Positions 5,479-12,522 of a stretch of 13,570 bases of DNA are shown here, piece by piece (the stretch's first letter is position 1; every line of letters starts with the position of its first letter). The stretch spans positions 1 to 13,570 of the forward strand of contig JAEZHX010000177.1 of NCBI GenBank assembly GCA_023436765.1. The letters run 5' to 3'. The translations under genes were made by a program, and so were the position numbers. The notes under the pieces were generated by a model. It worked only from the letters and a program-made list of their open reading frames with translations, was not told the origin of the DNA and did not search any database. Origin of the DNA: Bacillota bacterium (GTDB taxonomy: Bacteria; Bacillota; Clostridia; Lachnospirales; Lachnospiraceae).

Positions 5479-6768
5479 ATGAGTGAAGGAAAATTAAAGT
5501 TTGACACACTACAGGTTCATGCAGGCCAGAAGGCCGACCCGGTAACCGGTGCAAGAGCGGTACCTATTTACCAGACTACCTCCTATCTGTTCAATAATTA
5601 TGAGCATGCCGAGAACTTATTTGCATTGAAGGAGTTGGGAAATATCTATACCAGAATCATGAATCCTACCAATGATGTATTCGAGCAGAGGATTGCTGCG
5701 CTGGAGGGGGGAGTGGCTGCTTTGGCTGTTGCCTCAGGCTCTGCTGCAATTACATATTCAATCCTAAATATCGCTGAGGCTGGGGATGAGATCGTAGCGG
5801 CAAGTACGCTTTATGGTGGTACCTATAATCTTTTTTCTGTTACTCTACCGAAGTTAGGTATCAAAACTACCTTTGTTGATCCGGATGACCCGGAAAACTT
5901 CAGAAAAGCAATCAACGACAGGACGAAAGCAGTATTTATCGAGACCCTAGGTAACCCGGGAATCAATCTTGTTGATATCGAAGCTGTAGCTGATATCGCT
6001 CATGAGAATAAAATCCCCCTGATCATAGATAATACCTTCGGAACCCCGTATCTAATTCGACCTATTGAATTCGGAGCAGATGTCGTTGTACACTCGGCAA
6101 CGAAGTTCATCGGCGGACATGGAACCTCCATTGGCGGTGTGATAATCGATTCCGGTAAATTTGACTGGATCGGAAGCGGAAAATTTCCTGGAATGACTGA
6201 ACCGGACCCGAGCTATCATGGTATCAGATATGCTCAGGATATAGGAGCTCCGGCTTATATTATTAAGGCCAGGGTTCAACTGCTCAGAGATACCGGCGCA
6301 GCCATCAGTCCGTTTAATTCCTTCCTGCTGCTGCAGGGACTGGAAACACTCTCCCTGCGTGTGGAGAGACATGTGTCCAACACAGAGAAGATTGTGAGAT
6401 TTTTGGTGGCACATCCTCAGGTTACCGGAGTGAACTATCCCGGTTTAGAGGACAACAAATATCATAAGCTTACTAAGAAGTACCTGCCGAAGGGAGCGGG
6501 TTCCATCTTTACCTTCGATATTAAGGGCGGAGCCCCGGCGGCAAAGAAGTTTATCGACAGTCTGGAGATCTTCTCCCTGCTGGCAAACGTGGCAGATGCC
6601 AAATCACTTGTAATCCATCCTGCCTCCACAACCCATTCCCAGCTGAATGAAGAGCAGCAGAGAGCAGCCGGTGTTACTCCGGAGCAAATCAGACTTTCCG
6701 TAGGCATAGAGGATGCGGAGGATCTGATCCATGATCTGGAACAGGCACTGAGCAAGGCAGCAGAGTAA
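5479..6768 (+). CDS. metY: O-acetylhomoserine sulfhydrylase / aminocarboxypropyltransferase (MetY)
   Basis: A 429-residue cytoplasmic PLP enzyme of the Cys/Met metabolism family. It converts O-acetyl-L-homoserine plus sulfide (or methanethiol) to L-homocysteine (or methionine) and acetate. ATG 5479 is preceded by AAGGAG (5466-5471); an in-frame TTG at 5461 is upstream of this site and is unlikely. Landmarks: FDTLQVHAGQKADP at 8-21, PIYQTTSY at 29-36, NIYTRIMNPTNDVFEQRIAALEGG at 55-78 (PLP phosphate Tyr/Arg), ASGSAAI near 85-91, FIETLGNPGINLVDI, the PLP pyridine aspartate in IIDNTFGTPYL, and the Schiff-base lysine K209 in HSATKFIGGHG. The C-terminal LVIHPASTTHSQL and IRLSVGIED are also conserved. 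The length matches MetY (about 425-430) rather than the shorter MetB/MetC/MetZ. It is monocistronic with its own promoter. Confidence 0.93.
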   Translation: MSEGKLKFDTLQVHAGQKADPVTGARAVPIYQTTSYLFNNYEHAENLFALKELGNIYTRIMNPTNDVFEQRIAALEGGVAALAVASGSAAITYSILNIAEAGDEIVAASTLYGGTYNLFSVTLPKLGIKTTFVDPDDPENFRKAINDRTKAVFIETLGNPGINLVDIEAVADIAHENKIPLIIDNTFGTPYLIRPIEFGADVVVHSATKFIGGHGTSIGGVIIDSGKFDWIGSGKFPGMTEPDPSYHGIRYAQDIGAPAYIIKARVQLLRDTGAAISPFNSFLLLQGLETLSLRVERHVSNTEKIVRFLVAHPQVTGVNYPGLEDNKYHKLTKKYLPKGAGSIFTFDIKGGAPAAKKFIDSLEIFSLLANVADAKSLVIHPASTTHSQLNEEQQRAAGVTPEQIRLSVGIEDAEDLIHDLEQALSKAAE

Positions 6769-6853
6769 TGAAAGAAATTTCTATTACAAGTATAGACTGC
6801 GGACAGTTGAACTACTCCCTGTTAAGTAGACAGTAGAAGCAGTAAACATCTTG

Positions 6854-6882
6854 ATGACGTCAACCGTAATGGTTGGCGTCAT
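6854..6882 (+). terminator. Hairpin after metY, probable terminator
   Basis: ATGACGTCAACC (6854-6865) and GGTTGGCGTCAT (6871-6882) form a 12-bp stem with one G-U pair around GTAAT, 86 bases after the metY stop. The following TCTTATG is a weak T-tract, so termination efficiency is uncertain. A looser fold (ACTGC 6796-6800 with GCAGT 6839-6843, enclosing CTACT 6812-6816 with AGTAG 6825-6829) lies between it and the stop codon. Confidence 0.5.
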
Positions 6883-6977
6883 TCTTATGACATCTGACTC
6901 ATAAGATGTTGTCTGTATTCCAACGACGTCATACATCCAAGCCTCAATTTACAGCAGCTAAAACCGAAGTGCTAATA
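6883..6977. other. Gene-free spacer with overlapping small inverted repeats
   Basis: Part of the 385-base region between metY and the next gene. CTTATGA (6884-6890) with TCATAAG (6899-6905) competes with ACATCT (6890-6895) and AGATGT (6904-6909). GACGTC occurs in the hairpin upstream (6856-6861) and again near 6926. No coding sequence with a ribosome binding site was found. I assign no function. Confidence 0.35.
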
Positions 6978-7004
6978 TTTACATGAGTAATTACATGGTA
7001 TAAC
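6978..7004 (+). promoter_or_regulatory. Extended -10 promoter of the FN3/propeller secreted protein gene
   Basis: TGGTATAAC at 6996-7004 is an extended -10 (TG-n-TATAAC). TTTACA (6978-6983) is a possible -35 but the spacer is only 15 bases, so the extended element probably carries the promoter. The predicted start near 7011 gives a leader of about 140 bases. The next secreted-protein gene also has ATGGTATAA at its -10. Confidence 0.6.
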
Positions 7005-7019
7005 GTTTACAAATCCTGC

Positions 7020-7096
7020 TACCTATGGTAACCTTAGGTTACAGAAAACCGGGCACACATAGTGGCGAGTATTCAGTTGCTCCCGGTGATTTCTGT
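7020..7096 (+). ncRNA. Candidate structured leader RNA (unassigned cis-regulatory element)
   Basis: The leader can fold into a long closing stem: ACAGAAA (7041-7047) with TTTCTGT (7090-7096), continuous with ACCGGG (7048-7053) and CCCGGT (7082-7087), leaving a two-base bulge GA. Inside are CAC/GTG and GCGA/TTGC mini-helices. Just upstream are two mutually exclusive hairpins: TACC-TAT-GGTA (7020-7030) and GTAACC-TTA-GGTTAC (7028-7042). The latter also competes for two bases of the long stem, and its loop-side CCTTA (7032-7036) can pair with TAAGG of the ribosome binding site (7139-7143). It does not match the c-di-GMP-I or II, T-box or SAM consensus as I remember them. Folding is seen in the sequence; regulation is inference. 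Confidence 0.4.
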
Positions 7097-7153
7097 CAGA
7101 GTTACAATGACGTTTAGGAACTAATCGACAGCCTACTGTAAGGAGTGAAGAAA

Positions 7154-9211
7154 ATGAAAAGTAGAATGCTTAAGCTGGCATTATTGCTGGCAGTTATCTG
7201 TGCATATTCAGGAATATTGTACCCTTATACTGCGAGAGCAGAGGGATCTGTTACTGCGCTTGAGATAGCAGCTTACCCAACGAAGATAACCTATATGAGC
7301 GGTGAGGAATTGGACTTTCATGACATGGTTCTGACTGCCAGTTATAGTGACGGTACGAAACAGGTGATTAGCGATTACCGAACGGAGGGCTATGACAGCG
7401 GCAGGCTGGGGGATCAAGTGATATGGATAAAATATCAGAGCTTTTTGACATCTGTAATGGTAAAGGTTGTTCCTGCCAAGGTGACCGGCGTATCACAGGA
7501 AGACTTAGATGCTGATTATATCACCCTCACCTGGAAGCCAGTCGCAGGTGCAAAAGGCTATGAGGTATACCGCATGGATGAATCCGGTAGTCAAAGCTAT
7601 GTCAGCAGCCCTGTCTACAACAGGCTCATACTATTTGAATCTCCGGATGTTCCTCATACCTTTAAGGTACGCGCTGTATACGATATGAATGGCAGCACCG
7701 GGTATGGTGACTTCTCGGATACATATACCACGGTAAGAGCACCGAAAGCTGTTACCGGACTTAAGGTAACAGAGATTACAGTGACCTCAGTCTCGCTTCT
7801 ATGGGATGAGATTCCTGGTGTGACCGGATATTTGGTTTATCGTGCTCCGGCAGCCTCTGATCAATATACTTATCTGGCATCGTCAGCCACCGCAGCCTAT
7901 ACTGATACGAAAGCAGCCTCTGGAACAAGCTATCGATATAAGGTATGCGCCTATATCCATAAGGACATCTATAGGGGGAGCTTCTCTCCTGAAGTCAGCA
8001 CCAGCACCCTGCCTGCGAGTCCGGTCTTAAAATATAAGGCAGGGGATCAAAAGATTCGATTATCCTGGAGTAAGATCAGCGGTGCATCCTCCTACAAGCT
8101 CTATATGGGTGATGGTGTGGGCGAATATACTCTTCTTACAACGATTACCGGGAATACGAATACTACCTATCTGATTGAAAATCTGAACAACGACTATACC
8201 TATACCTTGTATGCTGTAGCAGTGCGTGAGCAGGACGGTAAGAAATATGAGAGTCCTGCTTCAGGGAAGCTGCAGGTAGAGCTTAAAAATATCCCTGCTA
8301 CCAGTACAGCCCCGAAGTATTTTGAGGACAGGGAAGCCTTTGAAGCCTCCTCTGCTTATCGGTCTCTGGAGTTCTTCCGTGAGCATGTGGACTACTCCAA
8401 AAGCATAGTGATTCCGGGATTGATCAATACAAATATCAATGGTTTCACCAGTACCAGGATGTGTCCCCAGGGGATCACCTTTGCAGGAGATTATTTGTTA
8501 CTAACCGCATATGATATGGCATCGGAAGAAAACTCCGTCATCTATGTAATGGATAAGGCTACCGGGGACCTTCTGACAACTATGATCCTCCCTACCAAGG
8601 CCCATGCCGGAGGAATTGCCTTTGACGGAACCTATATCTGGATAACAGTCGGTAAGAAGGCTTCTGTATTTCCCTTTAAAGAGGTGATAGCAGCAGTTAA
8701 AACTGGCAAGCCCTATACCGAGATCAGCTTTACCAAATCCTGCAAGGTTGGCATTACAGCCTCCTATCTTACTTATTATGATGGTCTGCTATGGGTAGGG
8801 TCCTATGATGAGATTAACCCCACGAAGCTTAACAGCTATTACATTCATGATGAGGAGGATGAGATTTCCTTAGTACAGGTGGATACTATAAATCTGCCGA
8901 ACAGGGTACAGGGAGTGGCCTTTACGGAGGATGGTTACTTAATCCTGTCACGTTCCTGCCAGCTATACAAGGGCCTCCGCGGTTATATGAGGCAGCTTGA
9001 TATATACCGCCCGGACCTCACTGTACTTGAGAATGGGGCTTTCCCATTGGGTGATCGCCTCCGTACCATAGAAATGCCCTCCATGAATGAGGAGATTGCA
9101 TTGGATGGCGGTTATCTGTTTGTGAATTTTGAATCTGGAGCTTTCGCTAAAGCCTCCTATATCGTCGACCGGATCAGTGCCTTTGAGCTAAGTGATATTC
9201 TGAGTAATTGA
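7154..9211 (+). CDS. Secreted multidomain protein: BIG_3-like, three FN3, C-terminal propeller-like domain
   Basis: A 685-residue exported protein. ATG 7154 follows AAGGAG (7140-7145) by 8 bases; a GTG at 7145 overlaps that site. Residues 1-29 are a signal peptide (KSRMLK, hydrophobic core, cleavage after TARA). Residues 32-106 resemble a group-3 bacterial Ig-like domain (LEIAAYPTKITYMSGEELDF, YSDGTKQVI, LGDQVIWIKY). Three fibronectin type III repeats follow at about 107-196, 197-286 and 287-378, each with the L-x-W...Y-x-(V/L)-Y core. From about 400 to 685 there is a region with repeated strands and phrases such as PQGITFAGDYLLLTAYD, HAGGIAFDGTYIWITVG, LTYYDGLLWVGSYD and VQGVAFTEDGYLILS, suggesting a six- or seven-bladed beta-propeller. 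There is no LPXTG, S-layer or lysin motif, so it is probably released or bound through the Ig/FN3 region. Single gene, own promoter and terminator. Ligand or enzyme activity unknown. Confidence 0.8.
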   Translation: MKSRMLKLALLLAVICAYSGILYPYTARAEGSVTALEIAAYPTKITYMSGEELDFHDMVLTASYSDGTKQVISDYRTEGYDSGRLGDQVIWIKYQSFLTSVMVKVVPAKVTGVSQEDLDADYITLTWKPVAGAKGYEVYRMDESGSQSYVSSPVYNRLILFESPDVPHTFKVRAVYDMNGSTGYGDFSDTYTTVRAPKAVTGLKVTEITVTSVSLLWDEIPGVTGYLVYRAPAASDQYTYLASSATAAYTDTKAASGTSYRYKVCAYIHKDIYRGSFSPEVSTSTLPASPVLKYKAGDQKIRLSWSKISGASSYKLYMGDGVGEYTLLTTITGNTNTTYLIENLNNDYTYTLYAVAVREQDGKKYESPASGKLQVELKNIPATSTAPKYFEDREAFEASSAYRSLEFFREHVDYSKSIVIPGLINTNINGFTSTRMCPQGITFAGDYLLLTAYDMASEENSVIYVMDKATGDLLTTMILPTKAHAGGIAFDGTYIWITVGKKASVFPFKEVIAAVKTGKPYTEISFTKSCKVGITASYLTYYDGLLWVGSYDEINPTKLNSYYIHDEEDEISLVQVDTINLPNRVQGVAFTEDGYLILSRSCQLYKGLRGYMRQLDIYRPDLTVLENGAFPLGDRLRTIEMPSMNEEIALDGGYLFVNFESGAFAKASYIVDRISAFELSDILSN

Positions 9212-9225
9212 TATCCGGATACATG

Positions 9226-9259
9226 AGAGGTTCCTCTGATGAGAGGTTCCTCTTTTTTT
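9226..9259 (+). terminator. Intrinsic terminator built from a tandem self-complementary repeat
   Basis: AGAGGTTCCTCT occurs twice (9226-9237 and 9242-9253) around GATG, followed by a T run (9253-9259). Each copy is an interrupted palindrome, so the RNA forms one long stem of two 5-bp blocks with a TT/TT internal loop, or two small hairpins. It is a convincing rho-independent terminator for the upstream gene. Confidence 0.85.
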
Positions 9260-9345
9260 ATGCCGGCACTCTGATCAGCTGCTCACAGAGCCCACGAGAG
9301 CAATGATTAATAATAGTAAATTAATACAAAAATTAGGGCAAGATA

Positions 9346-9374
9346 TTGATTGATACAATTTAGAATGGTATAAT
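9346..9374 (+). promoter_or_regulatory. Sigma-A extended -10 promoter of the PPC/BIG2 secreted protein gene
   Basis: TTGATT (9346-9351), 17-base spacer, TATAAT (9369-9374) preceded by TGG (extended -10). This is the strongest consensus promoter in the window. The leader is short (about 25 bases) and carries AAGGGG (9391-9396) 7 bases before the ATG. Confidence 0.8.
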
Positions 9375-9403
9375 GAGGAAAAATATGTATAAGGGGCAGT
9401 GTT

Positions 9404-10978
9404 ATGAAAAGAAAATTACAATTTATTATATTCATGATGATCTTAGTAGCTGTCATGCTGATTCCGGCCTTCGCATCGGCGGAATCGGAAGAGCCTGTCA
9501 TAGAACTGGAAATCGGAGAGACTTCTAAAGGAGTTTTAAAGGATGGGAAGGTAAAAATCTATGAGCTGGAACCCACCAGTAACGGATTTTTGACCCTGAC
9601 CATCAAATGCTATGCTAAGGACGAACTCCATACTACCTTTTATCCCGAGGGGAAGAGCGATCCATATCCGAAAGTAACCCCATTTAATGCAGGCAAAGGG
9701 TATACCCTTCTGGAGTATAAGGCCTATGTTGGACCGGGAAAATATAGGTTGGAATTGTCCAATCCGACGATAGTGATATCCGGTTCATATCAAATCCATA
9801 CGGAATTTACTCCGGTATATACCATAGACGGCATAAGGAACGATAGCTTAGAACATGCAGTTTCAATCAGCAACAACAGATATTATCCCGGAGTCATGAC
9901 CTATGAGGAGACCGAGGATTATTACAGCATCAAACTTACTAAAAGCACGCAGTTTAAGTTAAAGGTAAGCTGCAATGAGAAGACCTGGCTGAATATTATG
10001 ATCAAGAATTCCAAGGGCAAGGTTGTGAATGAGGGAAAGGCCTATCATAATACGAATGTATACTTATTGGACCAGAAGCTGGCAGCAGGTACCTATACGA
10101 TCATCATTAGCCCAAATAAGAATGATGGCTTCTATGGACGCAGCTATCGCCTCGAAACCGGTAAATATGTTCCAATCACTGCTGTGAGTATTCCCGCTAC
10201 TAAAACGATGAAACCTGGAGACATATACACCTTTCAGCCAACCCTAAAACCCTCGAAGGCCGCAGCTTCCTGCTACTACACTTCCAGTAATCCCGATGTC
10301 GTGAAGGTAACACTGGATGGAAGAGTTACCGCAATCAGGAAGGGTAAGGCTACCATAACAGTCAGGCCGTTTGAGGGAAAAGGAATGGATACCTGCAAAA
10401 TCACCGTTTCGAAAATCTCGGTACAGAAGCTTACCCTGAATAAGACGAAAATTTCTCTGACAATAGGAGAAAACTATTCCCTGAAGGCTACGGTGACTCC
10501 CAAGGGCGCGAAGGAATCCGAACCATCCTGGAAATCCTCCGACGATAAGGTGGCAACTGTAAATTCCGCAGGCAAAATTACCGCGAAAGGTACCGGAACC
10601 TGCAAAATAACAGCAAAATTAGAGGGAAAGAGTGCTTCGGCTACTGTTACGGTAACTAAAAAACCCGAAGCTACAGTGAAGCCTAAACCGACAGCAACAC
10701 CTGCCCCGACACCTGCTCCGACTCCGGAAATCGTAACGGTGGAAGGCATCAGCATGTCAAGCTCCTTGCAGTTAAAGGTCGGAGAGACAAAAGAACTAGA
10801 AATTACCTTCACTCCGGAGAATGTAACGAATAAGACCCTGATTTGGACCTGTACGGACGGCGATGTAATTTCGCTACAGGATGGTAAGGTTACAGGCAAG
10901 AAAGTTGGGATTTCAACAGTTGTTGTGACATCTATCAACGGAAAGAGATCCTTCTGCAAAATTGAGGTAAGCAATTAA
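9404..10978 (+). CDS. Secreted protein with pre-peptidase-like and three BIG2 Ig-like domains
   Basis: A 524-residue exported protein. Residues 1-26 are a signal peptide (KRK, long hydrophobic stretch, cleavage at ASA before ESEE). Two beta-sandwich regions follow at about 29-135 and 142-252. The second has DSLEHAVSISNNRYYPGVM, EETEDYYSIKL and LAAGTYTIIIS, the layout of bacterial pre-peptidase C-terminal (PPC) domains. Then come BIG2 domains at about 256-335 (SSNPDVVKVTLDGRVTAIRKG, ATITV) and 336-421 (LNKTKISLTIGE, SSDDKVATVNSAGKITAKG). A Pro/Thr linker at about 422-443 (PKPTATPAPTPAPTP) separates a third, divergent BIG2-like domain at 444-524 (LKVGETKELEITFTPENVT, DGKVTGKKVG). No protease catalytic domain, sortase motif or transmembrane anchor is seen. 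A surface or matrix adhesin-like role is a reasonable guess only. Own promoter and terminator. Confidence 0.82.
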   Translation: MKRKLQFIIFMMILVAVMLIPAFASAESEEPVIELEIGETSKGVLKDGKVKIYELEPTSNGFLTLTIKCYAKDELHTTFYPEGKSDPYPKVTPFNAGKGYTLLEYKAYVGPGKYRLELSNPTIVISGSYQIHTEFTPVYTIDGIRNDSLEHAVSISNNRYYPGVMTYEETEDYYSIKLTKSTQFKLKVSCNEKTWLNIMIKNSKGKVVNEGKAYHNTNVYLLDQKLAAGTYTIIISPNKNDGFYGRSYRLETGKYVPITAVSIPATKTMKPGDIYTFQPTLKPSKAAASCYYTSSNPDVVKVTLDGRVTAIRKGKATITVRPFEGKGMDTCKITVSKISVQKLTLNKTKISLTIGENYSLKATVTPKGAKESEPSWKSSDDKVATVNSAGKITAKGTGTCKITAKLEGKSASATVTVTKKPEATVKPKPTATPAPTPAPTPEIVTVEGISMSSSLQLKVGETKELEITFTPENVTNKTLIWTCTDGDVISLQDGKVTGKKVGISTVVVTSINGKRSFCKIEVSN

Positions 10979-11007
10979 GATGGCATAATTGAATGAAACT
11001 CGATCAC

Positions 11008-11046
11008 CTCCGGACTGAGACGACAGGATAGCAGTCCGGAGTTTTT
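11008..11046 (+). terminator. Intrinsic terminator after PPC/BIG2 gene
   Basis: CTCCGGACT (11008-11016) pairs perfectly with AGTCCGGAG (11033-11041) across a 16-base loop, directly followed by TTTTT (11042-11046). It lies 30 bases after the stop codon and separates this gene from the HAD phosphatase unit. Confidence 0.88.
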
Positions 11047-11063
11047 ATGTCATAAAACAATGG

Positions 11064-11092
11064 TTGAAATGACAGATGGAATATATGATAAT
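11064..11092 (+). promoter_or_regulatory. Promoter of HAD phosphatase gene
   Basis: TTGAAA (11064-11069), 17-base spacer, GATAAT (11087-11092). The predicted start near 11099 lies downstream of the first in-frame ATG (11076), which supports ATG 11136 as the real translation start. Confidence 0.7.
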
Positions 11093-11135
11093 AGAATGGA
11101 AAAAAGTTGAAGAAGATGAAGTAAGGAGAAACCTG

Positions 11136-11756
11136 ATGATCGATTACTTAAATCCCTGTGCAGCGAGCTATAAGAAGGCATTGCTTTTTGATAGGGACGG
11201 AACAGTGATAGTGGATACGGTTATGCCCTATCGAGAAGAAGATTTGCTTTTTTTCCCGGATACCTTTGAGGCACTCCGGGAGGCGGGGAGCCTTAAGGCA
11301 GCTATCATCCTCATCACGAATCAATCAGGCCTCGCTTTGGGCAGGTATCGGGAGGCGGATATGACAAGCTTCCACCGTCTGATACTAGAAAAGCTTCATA
11401 AGGAGGGGATTCGGGTGGATGCTATTCTTTACTGTCCCCACTATGATAAGAAGCACTTTCCGCCGGGATATGTCGGCTGTAATTGCTCAAAGCCGATGCC
11501 GGGTCTTATCAAGGAAGCGGAGGAATTGTTCGGATTCTTACCGGAGAACTCAGTTCTGATCGGAGACAAGCATACCGATATTGGTGCCGGAATTGCAGCT
11601 GGCTGCAGGGCGAATATCCTGGTCACCACCGGAATTTATAAAAATGGCAGCTATGAGAAGGAAGAGCTGGCTCGTAGGTACCCTCCCTCCCATGTGACAG
11701 CGAATTTGAGAGAGGCTGTCATACTGGCGGGTAAGCTGCTGTCAGAGGAACGCTAA
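11136..11756 (+). CDS. HAD-IIIA phosphatase, GmhB-like (D-glycero-D-manno-heptose 1,7-bisphosphate 7-phosphatase family)
   Basis: A 206-residue cytoplasmic phosphatase. ATG 11136 follows AAGGAG (11123-11128) by 7 bases; the upstream in-frame ATG at 11076 precedes the likely transcription start. HAD motif I is FDRDGT with nucleophile D19 and acid/base D21; motif II is ITNQSG (T61, N62); the motif III lysine is K119 in CSKPMPG; motif IV is IGDKHTDI with D144 and D148. A zinc-binding loop C100-x-H102...C115-x-C117 is present with the spacing of E. coli GmhB (C92, H94, C107, C109). This places it in the GmhB/HisB-N group, which removes phosphate from heptose bisphosphate or histidinol phosphate. 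No heptose or histidine genes are nearby, so the substrate is uncertain. There is no terminator in the 87 bases before the response regulator, so read-through into the next operon is possible. Confidence 0.85.
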   Translation: MIDYLNPCAASYKKALLFDRDGTVIVDTVMPYREEDLLFFPDTFEALREAGSLKAAIILITNQSGLALGRYREADMTSFHRLILEKLHKEGIRVDAILYCPHYDKKHFPPGYVGCNCSKPMPGLIKEAEELFGFLPENSVLIGDKHTDIGAGIAAGCRANILVTTGIYKNGSYEKEELARRYPPSHVTANLREAVILAGKLLSEER

Positions 11757-11843
11757 GGCAATCATATGAGATAGATTAGTTCAGGGCTATCAGTCGGATC
11801 CGGTCGGGTGATGAGGTACCTTAAGCTAAGGAGTAGGAGAAGG

Positions 11844-12521
11844 ATGAAGATATTATTAGTAGAGGATGATAAGACGATAGCCATGGGGCTGGAATTCTCC
11901 CTGATCGAGGAGGGCTTCAATGTTATCCTATGCCACAATGTGGCGGATGGGAAGCGGGCTTTATCGGAGCATAAGGCTGACCTGTGCATCTTTGACCTGT
12001 CCCTGCCGGACGGCAGCGGATATGAACTGTGTAAGCAGGCAAGAACGATGTGGGACCTTCCTGTAATTATCCTGACTGCCTGTGATGAGGAAGTGAATGT
12101 CGTGATGGGTCTTGAGCTGGGAGCAGATGATTATATTACGAAGCCCTTCCGGATCAGGGAGCTTATGGCAAGAATCCAGACTGTCATGCGCAGATACCGT
12201 AAGGAGAATGCTGCTAAGAATATCATTGAACTCGGAAATATCCGCATCAATACCTTAGATGCGAAAGTATATAAGAATGGGCAGGAGGTCAGTCTGACAG
12301 CACTGGAATACAGATTATTATTAACCTTTGCCAATCATGAGGGACAGGTGCTGTCCCGTAATCAGCTTCTGGAAGGAATATGGGATGTGGCAGGGGATTT
12401 TGTGAATGATAATACTCTTACCGTCTATATCAAGAGAATTCGGGAGAAGCTGGAGGAAGATTCTCAGAACCCGGTAATCATCAAAACAGTCCGGGGTTTG
12501 GGCTATAAGGTGGGTGATTGA
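11844..12521 (+). CDS. OmpR/PhoB-type response regulator
   Basis: A 225-residue DNA-binding response regulator. The frame is open from 11808, but ATG 11844 begins the standard MKILLVEDD start and is preceded by AAGGAG (11828-11833) and a second AGGAG. Receiver domain, residues 1-115: acidic pocket E7-D8-D9, phospho-acceptor D51 in CIFDLSLPDGSG, T78 in IILTA, K100 in DDYITKPF. The C-terminal winged helix at about 130-225 has LTALEYRLLLTFANHEGQVL, TVYIKRIREKLEED and KTVRGLGYKV. It is followed one base after its stop by the histidine kinase, so the two form an operon. The combination with a kinase of very short sensor loop matches BceR/CprR-like regulators that control antimicrobial-peptide ABC transporters; the specific target is inferred from the motif at 13532-13545. 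Confidence 0.92.
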   Translation: MKILLVEDDKTIAMGLEFSLIEEGFNVILCHNVADGKRALSEHKADLCIFDLSLPDGSGYELCKQARTMWDLPVIILTACDEEVNVVMGLELGADDYITKPFRIRELMARIQTVMRRYRKENAAKNIIELGNIRINTLDAKVYKNGQEVSLTALEYRLLLTFANHEGQVLSRNQLLEGIWDVAGDFVNDNTLTVYIKRIREKLEEDSQNPVIIKTVRGLGYKVGD

Positions 12522-12522
12522 G

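Noticed and set aside
6906..6986. Short open frame of 26 codons in the metY-secreted protein gap
   Set aside because: No Shine-Dalgarno sequence, no recognisable peptide features, and it ends just inside the candidate -35 of the next promoter.
7041..7096. c-di-GMP riboswitch (GGGCAC-like stretch near 7051)
   Set aside because: The short resemblance to a c-di-GMP-II stretch is not accompanied by the conserved distal sequences or pseudoknot partners, and class I core motifs are absent.
7107..7124. Five-codon upstream frame (ATG at 7107) in the leader of the secreted propeller gene
   Set aside because: No convincing ribosome binding site; a leader peptide cannot be supported from sequence alone.
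10681..10731. Pro/Thr repeat region as a DNA repeat or CRISPR-like array
   Set aside because: It is an in-frame Pro/Thr linker of a secreted protein, with irregular units and no spacer structure.
10474..10974. Long minus-strand open frame inside the PPC/BIG2 gene
   Set aside because: It is the antisense shadow of a well-supported gene with repeat-rich Thr/Val/Lys codons, and has no ribosome binding site or domain.
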